From Morella rubra (lineage: Eukaryota; Streptophyta; Magnoliopsida; Fagales; Myricaceae), in assembly GCA_003952965.2 (NCBI GenBank), contig CM025853.1, forward strand, positions 4,377,386 through 4,441,385: a DNA stretch of 64,000 bases. Reading direction: 5' to 3'. The notes beneath the pieces were generated by a model. It was not told the origin of the DNA. It saw nothing but the letters and a program-made list of their open reading frames with translations, and made no database searches. Positions 47,386 through 56,860 of the stretch are shown here, one piece after another. Numbering within the stretch: position 1 is the stretch's first letter; every line of letters begins with the position of its first letter. The translations under genes and the position numbers were made by a program.

Positions 47386-47843
47386 TTCTTTATTATAAGA
47401 ATGACCTCAAAGAATTGTTTGTACTTGAGTAGATTCCAACGTGAGACCTAAGAGAGAGCACCCTTAGGTTCTAAATTTTTACCACTCAAACCAACTCCTT
47501 AAGATTATTTTAATTTGTTATAACGGATAAATATACGATAAGTTGCAATCAAAGTGTAAAGTGCCTAGATCCAAAACTTGAGTGCAACTCGTAATTAACT
47601 AAAAAAATTATATAATGTCTATCGAAAAAGAAGAAAAAAACATGCTGATAAAGAAAATAGTGTCCACTGCTGAAGTTACCAGCGACGGAGCACCGGAACT
47701 TTTATAGTTCTAGAGAGAGAGGCAGAGCCGGAGCGGAGATAGATTGCCGGTTGCTTCCCAAGATTTGTCCATATCGATCACTTAATTGAGAATCCGACGA
47801 TAACCCTCCCTGACAGTGACAGTAAACCCTAATACCAAGCAGC

Positions 47844-49018
47844 ATGAAGTTCCGGTACGCCATGGTTTGCTCATCGAACCAGAACCGGAGCATGGAGGCG
47901 CACTCCATCCTAAAGAGAGAGGGCTTCGAGGTGTCCTCCTACGGAACCGGGGCTCATGTTAAGCTCCCTGGTCCCTCCCTCAGAGAACCCAACGTCTACG
48001 ATTTCGGTACCCCGTACAAGCAGATGTACGAAGATCTCAGGCGCAAAGATTCCGAACTGTATCCTCTTTTCTTTCCTCATCTCTTTAATTTCGCCGTCTT
48101 TTCTCTGTTTGTTTGGTTGCTGATACTTCAAAGAAAGTAAAGTTTATTTTTTGTACTGGGGGCTGGTAAGCTTTGAAAGATGGAAAATTTGATGGAACGA
48201 TGATTCTTTTTTTGTTTGAAGTTATTGTTACTGCATTGCCTCGGCAACAACCAGAGCTTGGTTAGGTATGTGCTAGTTTTTGGAAATCGTACTCAATTTT
48301 GGTGTTGTAATGCTTTGCTTAGAACTTCTTAGACTGTCAATGACCTTAATTTGTGCGAATTCTGGGGCTTGTCCAGTGGATAAAGGCGCAGTTACGTCAT
48401 TCTTTTATGAATTTTAAAAATTGGTGGGACCAGTGACTGATATGTGTCATGGAAATTGGATTGGAACTTTTCTTAATTATCTTATTTAGCTATGAGAAAT
48501 TTTGATGGACCGGAAATGTTAGTATAAACCTTTACTTTTCTATGGCTTTGAAATCCTAAACTTGAAACGAGTGCAACGGACTCATAAAGCTTTTTTGTAT
48601 TCTGACCTGGCATGTAATTGAAATTGTGCCGAAACCTATCTGTGATGATCTTACTTATGACATTTGATTTTGACCAATTTAACATATTTATGGGAGCCAA
48701 AGCATTGTTCACTACTTTCTTGCTTTAGCTCTGATTCAGATGCTTCTAGTTTTAGCATGCTTTGTGTACAGTGCTTGAGTTGTAGGACCAATGAACTGAA
48801 CTGTGTTTGCTTGCCCTGCATTCCACACCGTTTAATGGTCACAAACAAAGTGAGACCTTAATAAGAATACAGCTACAAGCGTAATGGCATCTTGCCAATG
48901 CTAAAAAGAAATTCAGCGGTCAAATTGGCTCCACAGCGTTGGCAAGACAATGCTGCTGACGGTTCCTTTGATGTAGTTTTCGCATTCGAAGAAAAGGTTT
49001 TTGATATGGTTGTTGAAG
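47844..49018 (+). CDS. SSU72: SSU72 RNA polymerase II CTD phosphatase, 5' part
   Basis: Phosphatase that removes phosphate from Ser5 (and Ser7) of the Pol II C-terminal repeats and works with 3'-end processing factors. Exon 1 is 47844-48058 and exon 2 is 48873-49018; they join in phase to about 120 residues of an expected 190-200. The active-site loop VCSSNQNRS (Cys-x5-Arg) is at about residues 8-16. GTGAHVKLPGPS, FGTPYKQMYEDLRRKD, ELYKRNGILPMLKRN and FDVVFAFEEKVFDMVVE follow, in the order known for plant SSU72. Exon 2 ends in a GT donor within the codon after VVE. No later exon is visible before the N gap, so the C-terminal third is probably in the gap. Incomplete here for assembly reasons, not because the gene is broken. 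Confidence 0.92.
48059..48872 (+). other. First intron of SSU72
   Basis: 814 bp between the donor CT|GTATCC and the acceptor ATACAG|CTAC. No repeat or gene is noticed in it. Confidence 0.75.
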
Positions 49019-49647
49019 GTTGGTACATTCCTTTTTTATTTTGTTACTTGGATATTATGCATCAATGGAATGAGAATGCAAATCATGAAATGATTAAAGC
49101 ATTGTCTACTGCTTTTTCCTCCCCCCTTCTCCCCCCCCCCCCCCCCCCCCCCCTCTCCCTCTCATCTGTTTTCTGGCATTTAATCCAGAGCTGTGGGAAT
49201 ACTGGTTGCAGCTGTAGTTGTCGTCAGTTTCCTCTGTATATTTATACAAGAATGAATATTGCTGTACCCTAGAACAAAGACTGCATGGTGAGTTTCGAAG
49301 TTAATTTTAGCCTCTAAATTCAGACGCATTCCAAATTTATCAGTTTGGTATCTCTAGGAGATACTGAAGAACTGCAAATGCAATTGAAATTGGCTGTGAA
49401 AATTTTGTAAAAAGGAAATTGGAAATCTGCATGTCTTGTTATGATCAACCCAAGCCAAATAGCAATCAGGCATATTCATAGGTATCAATCAGTCCTAGAT
49501 TCCTCCACAGATCAAACAAATTCTCACTTGTGCCACACTAACCTCTATAGGATAAATTGCCAGAGAAGTTCTCAATTGTGCCACACTGAGGATAAATTTC
49601 AGTCTCTTTTTTTACGGGCAAATGGGTTGTTGGGTTTTCCTTTTTCG
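49019..49647 (+). other. SSU72 second intron up to the gap
   Basis: No sequence resembling the expected next SSU72 exon (the part after VVE, with the conserved VKDNHEEA motif) is found. It contains a 23-base C run and ends abruptly in N. A weak direct repeat of TTGTGCCACACTRA (about 49528 and 49576) lies shortly before the gap. Confidence 0.6.
49131..49153. repeat. 23-base C homopolymer
   Basis: Uninterrupted C from 49131 to 49153 after a CTCCCCCCTTCT lead and before CTCTCCCTCTC. Such tracts are error-prone in sequencing, so the exact length is doubtful. Confidence 0.85.
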
Positions 49648-50647
49648 NNNNNNNNNNNNNNNNNNNNNNNNNNNNNNNNNNNNNNNNNNNNNNNNNNNNN
49701 NNNNNNNNNNNNNNNNNNNNNNNNNNNNNNNNNNNNNNNNNNNNNNNNNNNNNNNNNNNNNNNNNNNNNNNNNNNNNNNNNNNNNNNNNNNNNNNNNNNN
49801 NNNNNNNNNNNNNNNNNNNNNNNNNNNNNNNNNNNNNNNNNNNNNNNNNNNNNNNNNNNNNNNNNNNNNNNNNNNNNNNNNNNNNNNNNNNNNNNNNNNN
49901 NNNNNNNNNNNNNNNNNNNNNNNNNNNNNNNNNNNNNNNNNNNNNNNNNNNNNNNNNNNNNNNNNNNNNNNNNNNNNNNNNNNNNNNNNNNNNNNNNNNN
50001 NNNNNNNNNNNNNNNNNNNNNNNNNNNNNNNNNNNNNNNNNNNNNNNNNNNNNNNNNNNNNNNNNNNNNNNNNNNNNNNNNNNNNNNNNNNNNNNNNNNN
50101 NNNNNNNNNNNNNNNNNNNNNNNNNNNNNNNNNNNNNNNNNNNNNNNNNNNNNNNNNNNNNNNNNNNNNNNNNNNNNNNNNNNNNNNNNNNNNNNNNNNN
50201 NNNNNNNNNNNNNNNNNNNNNNNNNNNNNNNNNNNNNNNNNNNNNNNNNNNNNNNNNNNNNNNNNNNNNNNNNNNNNNNNNNNNNNNNNNNNNNNNNNNN
50301 NNNNNNNNNNNNNNNNNNNNNNNNNNNNNNNNNNNNNNNNNNNNNNNNNNNNNNNNNNNNNNNNNNNNNNNNNNNNNNNNNNNNNNNNNNNNNNNNNNNN
50401 NNNNNNNNNNNNNNNNNNNNNNNNNNNNNNNNNNNNNNNNNNNNNNNNNNNNNNNNNNNNNNNNNNNNNNNNNNNNNNNNNNNNNNNNNNNNNNNNNNNN
50501 NNNNNNNNNNNNNNNNNNNNNNNNNNNNNNNNNNNNNNNNNNNNNNNNNNNNNNNNNNNNNNNNNNNNNNNNNNNNNNNNNNNNNNNNNNNNNNNNNNNN
50601 NNNNNNNNNNNNNNNNNNNNNNNNNNNNNNNNNNNNNNNNNNNNNNN
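49648..50647. other. Assembly gap, 1,000 N
   Basis: Exactly 1,000 unknown bases. A round number usually means a scaffolding gap of unknown true size. The 3' ends of two convergent genes (SSU72 from the left, the Myb/SANT-like gene from the right) are expected in it. Confidence 0.98.
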
Positions 50648-50737
50648 CCAAACCAGTTAACTATAATGACAGTACAGATTGGATACTTTTAACATCAATG
50701 AGAAATACAACATTTCTGCAGATACATGAAAACACAC

Positions 50738-51301
50738 CAATATTCACCCCTTGGATGTCATCATCAAAGTCTACATCATGACTTGATCGGCTATATCTTC
50801 CATCCGCTGTTGTATGTGCATATATCAAGCACAAATCATTGAAGTTCATCAAAGCTTTATTCCTGTAGGACTGCGCCTCTGGATGAGCCTGCATTTATAG
50901 TATGTCAATTAACTTTCAGCTCCAAAGATAGAGATCAGAACAAAACATTACTAGAAAAACTAATGTACCTTTATGTAGGCATCCCATACATGATGACTGG
51001 CAACCACCATTTGTCTATTATAGTCCCAAGAGAATCCATTCTGGTCAAGAAGATTCTTTATGTCATTGAATTGCGTCCACAAATTAGTGTAATGACTTTT
51101 CAAGACCTTTTCATCATATGGAGATCCAAAATAGGCATTGAACATGGTCAGCATATCACTCCAAGCTTGTTTGTTGAAGGTATGGCCCATCCTATTCCCC
51201 CTATGCACCTGATCTAACAAAAGCTCAATAAAATAGCGTTCCATTGCTGGGGTCCAATTTGTCCTTGTACGATCACTGCTCATGGGCATTTGGGTGCCCA
51301 T
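50738..51301 (-). CDS. Myb/SANT-like DNA-binding protein, 5' part
   Basis: Member of the plant Myb/SANT-like domain family (At2g24960 and L10-interacting MYB proteins), related to the DNA-binding partner proteins of Harbinger transposons. Exon A is 50969-51301 (111 residues from MGTQMPMSSDRTRTNWTP) and exon B is about 50738-50888. The join YIK|AHPEA is in phase. Seen: the Trp-anchored helices WTPAMERYFIELLLDQVHRG, FNKQAWSDMLTMFNAYFG, LKSHYTNLWTQFNDIKNLL and the closing HHVWDAYIKAHPEA. Then come FNDLCLIYAHTTADGRYSRS and an acidic VDFDDDIQGVN. Relatives carry two or more such units, so more is expected beyond a GT donor in exon B, inside the gap. A leader exon lies near 52.2 kb. The DNA target and role are unknown. 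Confidence 0.85.
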
Positions 51302-52187
51302 TCCACCTCCTACAATATCAAGAACTTCATTCTAATCATAAGGCCATTAATTGTGTTTCCTCAGTAAAACTAAAAGTATAATCGATATCACCTTTAGTAA
51401 TGGTGTGCATATACGTCTAGAAAAGCTTCCCTAAAGCCCACTAACAAGGTTTGCATGCTATCTTGACACGTTTAACATGCTAAAAGTGAAAGTTAAAAGA
51501 CCAAAAGTTAAACTCTAATCAGCGATCATAGGAAGCAAATATAAGGATACACACCAAAATTGTAGTATTTACCCTCTGTTTGGTTGCTGAGGAAACACAA
51601 GGAAAATTAAAGACGCCTCTTTTTGTTTCTTTATTTTTTGTTTTTTCCTTTTGGGGGGGACAAGGCTCTCCTAAATTTTTTTTACAAAAAAAAGACGAGA
51701 TTTTCACTAACAAAGCTTGTTCTGTTTTGTTTATCTACTGCTAAATTGGCATTCGGATAATCCCAAAAATAACGACTCAAACTCATATCAGGCATCAAAG
51801 TGGAACTAATACAGAGAACATTACAATATAATCTCCAGTCCTAAACTTAACCTCCGTGTATTCCGATAGGAAACTGAAAGGGAAGAAAGTAAAGGGGAAA
51901 TGTTAAACTTAACGCTGCTAACTTGTGGGTTTCTATAACATGAAAATCCCACCTCAAATAGACCAAAGCAGTTTGGGTTTATAGTCAGTTTAGTTTAATT
52001 TCAGGGTACAAATGTATCACAACGACGATAATGTTAGTATTCAAAATTTTAGTTCCTCCGTTTCCTACACTTTCTCAGTAGCCAAACGGCATTAGCTAAT
52101 TTCATAGATTCACTTTAACAAATAATTATAGATATACATGCCTACATGCACATTAGGTTGAGGGAGAGAGAGACTTTGATTTAGTAC

Positions 52188-52425
52188 CTTTGATTTGGGA
52201 GGAGGAGGAGAAGGAGAAGGCAAAGAGAGAATATGTTGAAAAAGGCCTTCGAGGCAGTCTGGTTTGACGGGCCTCTTCGGGCTTGCAGTAGAGAACGCTG
52301 TAGAAGGCTTGTTTGGATCTTCAGATGTTGTACTCTCCTCTGTGGAGAGAGGAACATCCTGCTCCGATTTAAGATTTTATCAGCTCTTGAGCTTTTGGGT
52401 TTGGGAGACGCCAGTGTGTTTTAGG
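52188..52425 (-). other. Probable 5' leader exon of the Myb/SANT-like gene
   Basis: Minus-strand sequence with a CT-rich end (CTTCTCCTTCTCCTCCTCC), then CCCAAATCAAAG|GTACTA, a good donor at 52187/52188. The acceptor TTGTAG|GAGGTGGA lies 8 bases before the ATG at 51301. The splice would remove about 880 bp. No start codon in frame with the protein is seen in the leader. The upstream limit is a guess. Confidence 0.45.
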
Positions 52426-52828
52426 GATTTGCAAAATTACTTCGAACTCGACTTCGACCTCAGGTTGGTCAGAATTGGAATTGGAGTTGGAGTTTAAAAA
52501 GTGACTTCCATTTAAAAAATTATATCTGTCTCCTTTAAATGGCATGATGTTTGGGCCTCCTGGCTCAAAGATTATAAAACAAAAAAAAACCTACAACGTA
52601 CTAAAATTTATTAAGAAAAAAATTATTATTTGATCTGATGGTCCAACAAAAATTTTGGACTATGTAAGTCCAAACAGCCTAACTCTGAACTGACTTCAAT
52701 AAGTCGAAGTTGTCTTACACTGATTCGGAGTCAGAGACGAAATCTGAACTCTGACAAAGTCAGAACCATAATCGAAGTTGGATATTGCCTTTCCAATTTC
52801 CGACTAAGTCGATAAGCATCCCTAAAAC
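52423..52828. mobile_element. hAT-like non-autonomous element
   Basis: The left end TAGGGATTTGC and the reverse complement of the right end, TAGGGATGCTTATCG, are alike and match the TAGGGATG-type termini of plant hAT elements. Near both ends are GAACTCGAC/TTGGAGTTGGAG-like and GAACTCTGAC/TCGAAGTTGG-like short words, as in hAT subterminal repeats. There is no coding sequence. An 8-bp target duplication is not evident, so the limits may be off by a few bases. It abuts the leader of the Myb/SANT-like gene. Confidence 0.4.
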
Positions 52829-54088
52829 TGATTCACAGCATAATAGTATTTCTCAACGTGAAATAGAGAGTTATCAGGATAGAGACTTTCGACGTATTAG
52901 TATATCCTCCTCCCTTATTAAGTAATGTTAACATTCTGCATGAGTTGCTTTGTGAAGTTATGTTTCTGTCTTTCACAAATATTTAACATGTGCATCAGCT
53001 ACACAATGTGCACAATTGACAATTTTTAAATGCATTCAAAGAGGTGTCCCTGTAAAAATGGGCTTGATATGAAATGCAGGCGTTTATGCCAATATTGAAT
53101 GTGGACACTGATGAATTCGAGGAGCTCATTCTCTCATGATGTTCATACGTAGGATGTGTGAAAAAGATTATTTGAACCTAAACAGAACATCAAAAATGGT
53201 GTCTATGTTTAATGGCTGCCTTAGAATTCTCAGCAAATCGTTGATAATTCAATTGCAGAGCGCTTCCTTTGATCCGAACTTTTTACTGCAAAGGAAAGCT
53301 TCCTAACTTCTAGGGAAAAGCCCACGAACCGTGAGCGTAAAACTCCTGGTCCTTTTCTCCAAATTATTCCCCCACAACAAACAGGGCCTAAGGCCTTCAG
53401 GCTTCAAGCCCTCCGAAGAATTAATATTCCACGCTAGTGAAGGGCGATGCAGCAGAGTTAACCAGGGGCCAGAGAGTTTAAACTACTCTTTCTCTACTTA
53501 ACAAACATCTTCCTCTGCTTTCGTCCCACCTCAAATGAACAGAAAAATGTAAGAACAAAAAGGTTTCTTTGTTTTCATGATGTAAAAGCAAAGGGGAATT
53601 GATGAGATAGGGTGGAGATTAATACTCCATATTGAATAGGTAGCTAGCGTTGGGTCAACTAACAAGCAGATCGGCACCTTTTTCCCCAAATTTCAACGAA
53701 CAATAATGTGCATAAACCCCACTTATTGCCTACGTAATGGAACGTTGTCATTTGCAATCAATATTGGCTGCAATTATAAGAACTTTGGTCAATCCAATTA
53801 CATATGAAACTGTGAGCAGTATTATTATATGAGAGTGTACAAGGATATGCTGCACAGGAACTACGATGTAGCCACTAGCTCAATAATTAGCCCAATTATT
53901 GTGTCATCTTATGAACTTTTTTTGTTTTTACGTTTTTTCTTTTCTTTCTTTCCTGATTTTCTGGTGAGGGAAATTTTAATGAAAAATCTGATAGAAAAGC
54001 AACACCATCGTGTGAGTGGGGCTCGCAAGTTCTTCTGCATATTTTAAAGATAAAACTTCTTTTATTTCTGAACATTTATAAATATAAT

Positions 54089-54428
54089 TGTTAGGTTGTC
54101 TCGCATAAGTTGTAGAAGAGGCTCTTCAGTTTATAAGTGTAAAGGAAAGATTCACCTCTTAAATATTCTTTTATAATTGAGAAAGTCCAAAACCACCCAA
54201 TACTCTTATCAGAACTCATTTTACCAACAAATCTTAACCCAATAGTCTATGAGAGAAAAAAGTCATCAACTCTTTGATCCAAGGCTCGATGTGTGAGGGA
54301 GAGATTGTTAGAATTTGTCCCACATATCGATTGTAAAAAGAGCTGGTTGTCAATTTATAAGTATGAGGAAAAATATGACCTCTTAATCTAGCTTTTAGAA
54401 TTAAGAAAATCCAAGAGACCACCTAACA
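54089..54428 (+). mobile_element. TRIM (miniature LTR retroelement)
   Basis: Two direct repeats of about 114 and 123 bp, at 54089-54202 and 54306-54428. Both begin TGTTAG and share GTTTATAAGT/ATTTATAAGT, GACCTCTTAA-like sequence, AGAATTRAGAAARTCCAA and ACCACCYAA at the end. The 3' repeat's TTTGTCCCACATATCGATTG is close to the TTGTCCCACATCGG start of many plant LTRs. Just inside, CTTATCAGAACTC resembles a tRNA-Met primer-binding site. Before the second repeat, GTGTGAGGGAGAGAT is a good polypurine tract. Internal DNA is only about 100 bp with no genes. No perfect 5-bp target duplication is seen. Confidence 0.75.
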
Positions 54429-55212
54429 AACCTCTTCTCCTTGTCCTCTTCCTTTTTGTTTTGCTTATAGTTCGAGTGATTAATGTATCAAGATTATTAG
54501 TTTATAAGATAAAAAGAGTGATAATTTAAGAATACCAAATGTAATTTCTGCTTTCGTTTCAGAATTATGAAAGTTTAGAATGATATATGTGGCACAGAAG
54601 TGCATAATATATAACTATAAAATTAGCTAGCCCAATATCGTCTCATCCTTCCAACTTTTTGTTCCCCATCCTGTTTTTCTATATTTTCTTTCGTTACTTG
54701 GTGCTAGGAATGAAATTTTAAGGTTATAACATATATAGGGGAACAAAAGTACCACCGACGTCATGTGAACGTCAGTTGGCATGCCTTCTCTGGATGTGCA
54801 AAATTAATATAAAATTTGAAAGATACAACTTTACACAAACTAGTCGGCGGCGTGGTCACCGGATTCCGTCCTAAACTTTTTTTTGGTTTTCCTCTTTTTT
54901 CCGTTCTTACCTTAATCCTTTTCCGTTTTTTCTGGGTGGGGAGGATTAGAACCTAATTTCAATCGTGCTCTGGTTAGATGATCAGACTTTTTTCGGCTTT
55001 TGGTCCACTTTGTCTATCTAAACTTCGGAAACTTCGCAATCTTCTCTTCTTTAACAGTCACTTTATCCTACTTGTAGTGCTAATCTCCGTGGCATATTTC
55101 TTTCTAAACTTCTGTTTCAGACTCCTAATTTTTTTGGGTACGGGACAGATGGTGGCCTGTATATGCCTATTAATAGAGCAATACTATGATATATGGCGAC
55201 TACGGCTCTATA

Positions 55213-55418
55213 CCTAAGGTTTAGCCAGGTTGAGTTAGAGTTCAAATAAGTTTTAATAAATGGCTCTCATTTTATCACCGTATTAATGAATTATATCGAC
55301 GGTCTAGATTGAGTTAATTAAATAATTTAATCCACCGTTTGTAGAGGTTATTAACGCAGTAATTGAAGATGGACTATTTATTAGAACCTCTTAGAACCTT
55401 AAGCTTAAAACCTTAACC
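55213..55418. mobile_element. Small imperfect inverted-repeat MITE
   Basis: The left arm begins near TAAGGTTTAGCC and runs through TTTTAATAAATGG and CACCGTATTAATGA. The reverse complement of the right arm runs TAAGGTTTTAAG, TTCTAATAAATAG and TACTGCGTTAATAA in the same order. The two halves meet near CGACGGTCTAGATTGAG. It is about 206 bp with no coding capacity. The superfamily is unclear. Confidence 0.5.
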
Positions 55419-56699
55419 GATCCTAAATAAAATAGCCTTAATCTTACTTTCACTTTCTTTGTAATAAAATAGGATGCGAATAATTTTGATAATTTTTACA
55501 TTCATAAAACCATAAATAGTTGGATATTATCTAGATAGTTTTCCTCTCTCTTTTTTTTTTTTCTGAAGTAAAACAAGCCAAAACCAAGCAGGCCGAAACA
55601 AGCAAATTAGCTACAACACTCCCTTGTTTGAAACTCTATGAAACCCACCTTTTACACGGTCCCATCCACTGCCTTCCTTGTGCAAATTCGGTTCTGATAT
55701 TGTGTTCCGAAATATCTGTTGACCTTTAGCATCAGTTTGTCATGATAGCTATGAGATTTTATAATAGACCAAGAAGTTAAACGTATCAACAACCGTTAGC
55801 AAAGCTGGCAGCATTTGTGGTCACCAAAGCCAGGACGTATAGATCATCAAAAAGTTCATTTTCAGACGACATTCTCATTCAAATCATAGATTACCTACTC
55901 ACCAGTAACCTCCAGACCGGTGAGAATTTCGGAGAAGACAGATCTTCATTTTTAGTCTCTCAATCAAAATTTCATTTACCTGTTTGAATTAGGTGCAAAT
56001 TTCATCACATTTAGCGAACAAACTGTTATAATACATCACTATTCGCTTTGGAATAAGATATTAGGGTTAAAATGTGCAGAAAATAAGCACAATATATCAG
56101 CTTAATTGGTTCGTATGGGCTTCCTTTGTGATCTAGTGCTAATTGTTTCGATCTTGTTACTGAGAAGTTTACTTCTTCTATTCTAATTTCTAGCTCATTT
56201 TGTGGGCGCTGAGCAAAACAAAAAGGTTTTATTGATTAAATAAAGGATCAAATCGCCTTCGAAAAAGTAGGTTTCGGTATCAGCTGCCTACCGGTTGTTT
56301 TCAGTCAGATGTAGAAAATATACCTAGCTAGACTTTGTGTTTTTGTGTTGAAGTGTACGTTTTCTTTTGGCTTTCTTTTCTTGTAAATTATCCTTGCCTA
56401 GCTAATAGCCTATAATTGCGGAGTGAAAGGAATACGGAGCATTAGGTCAATAACTCTTCCAAACCAACTCATCTAGAGCTTTGATTGTCAGCAATACTGC
56501 GGACCTAGAAGGCTAGAAACAGCTACAAGAGTGCAAGAAATGAAAATTTCAAATTATACAAAGTACTGTTATTTAAAGAAATCAATTCAATGTTTTAAGA
56601 ATAGACACAACGTTTAATAACGCGAGGAGACAAAATAGGTCAAGTGCTTTTTATTAAATGACATTGTCATTCATTTGAAAGATGTTTGGGGTCATGTTA

Positions 56700-56860
56700 T
56701 TCTAAAATTTTGGATTTAATAAAATAATTTTTTAAAATTTTTTATCTTTCTAAATCATTACTTTTCATTTTAATAAATATTAAAAATTCATTCAAATCAT
56801 ATTTTCTCTTTATTTTTTCATTAACTCTAATATCTTTAAAATTTTAACAATCAAACATAG
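56700..56860. repeat. Dispersed AT-rich repeat, copy 3
   Basis: Collinear with 955-1165 and 46340-46565: TAAATCATTACTTTTCATTT, AATATTAAAAATTCATTCAA, TTTTTTCATTAACTCTAAT and TTTAAAATTTTAACAATCAAA. Confidence 0.55.

Larger units (their letters stand above)
44162..47690. other. Divergent intergenic region with repeats
   Basis: About 3.5 kb between the DUF760 and SSU72 start regions, which are divergent. Contents in order: a 190-bp-period repeat (44.79-45.13 kb), a 137-residue open frame on the minus strand at 45534-45947 with no family features, the second AT-rich repeat copy (46.34-46.57 kb), a 14-bp tail-only insertion (46748-46761), and a tandem repeat of about 151 bp (47.0-47.39 kb). Confidence 0.6.

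Noticed and set aside
49441-50781. Open frames of 350-450 residues across the gap
   Set aside because: They consist mostly of unknown residues from N; not real.
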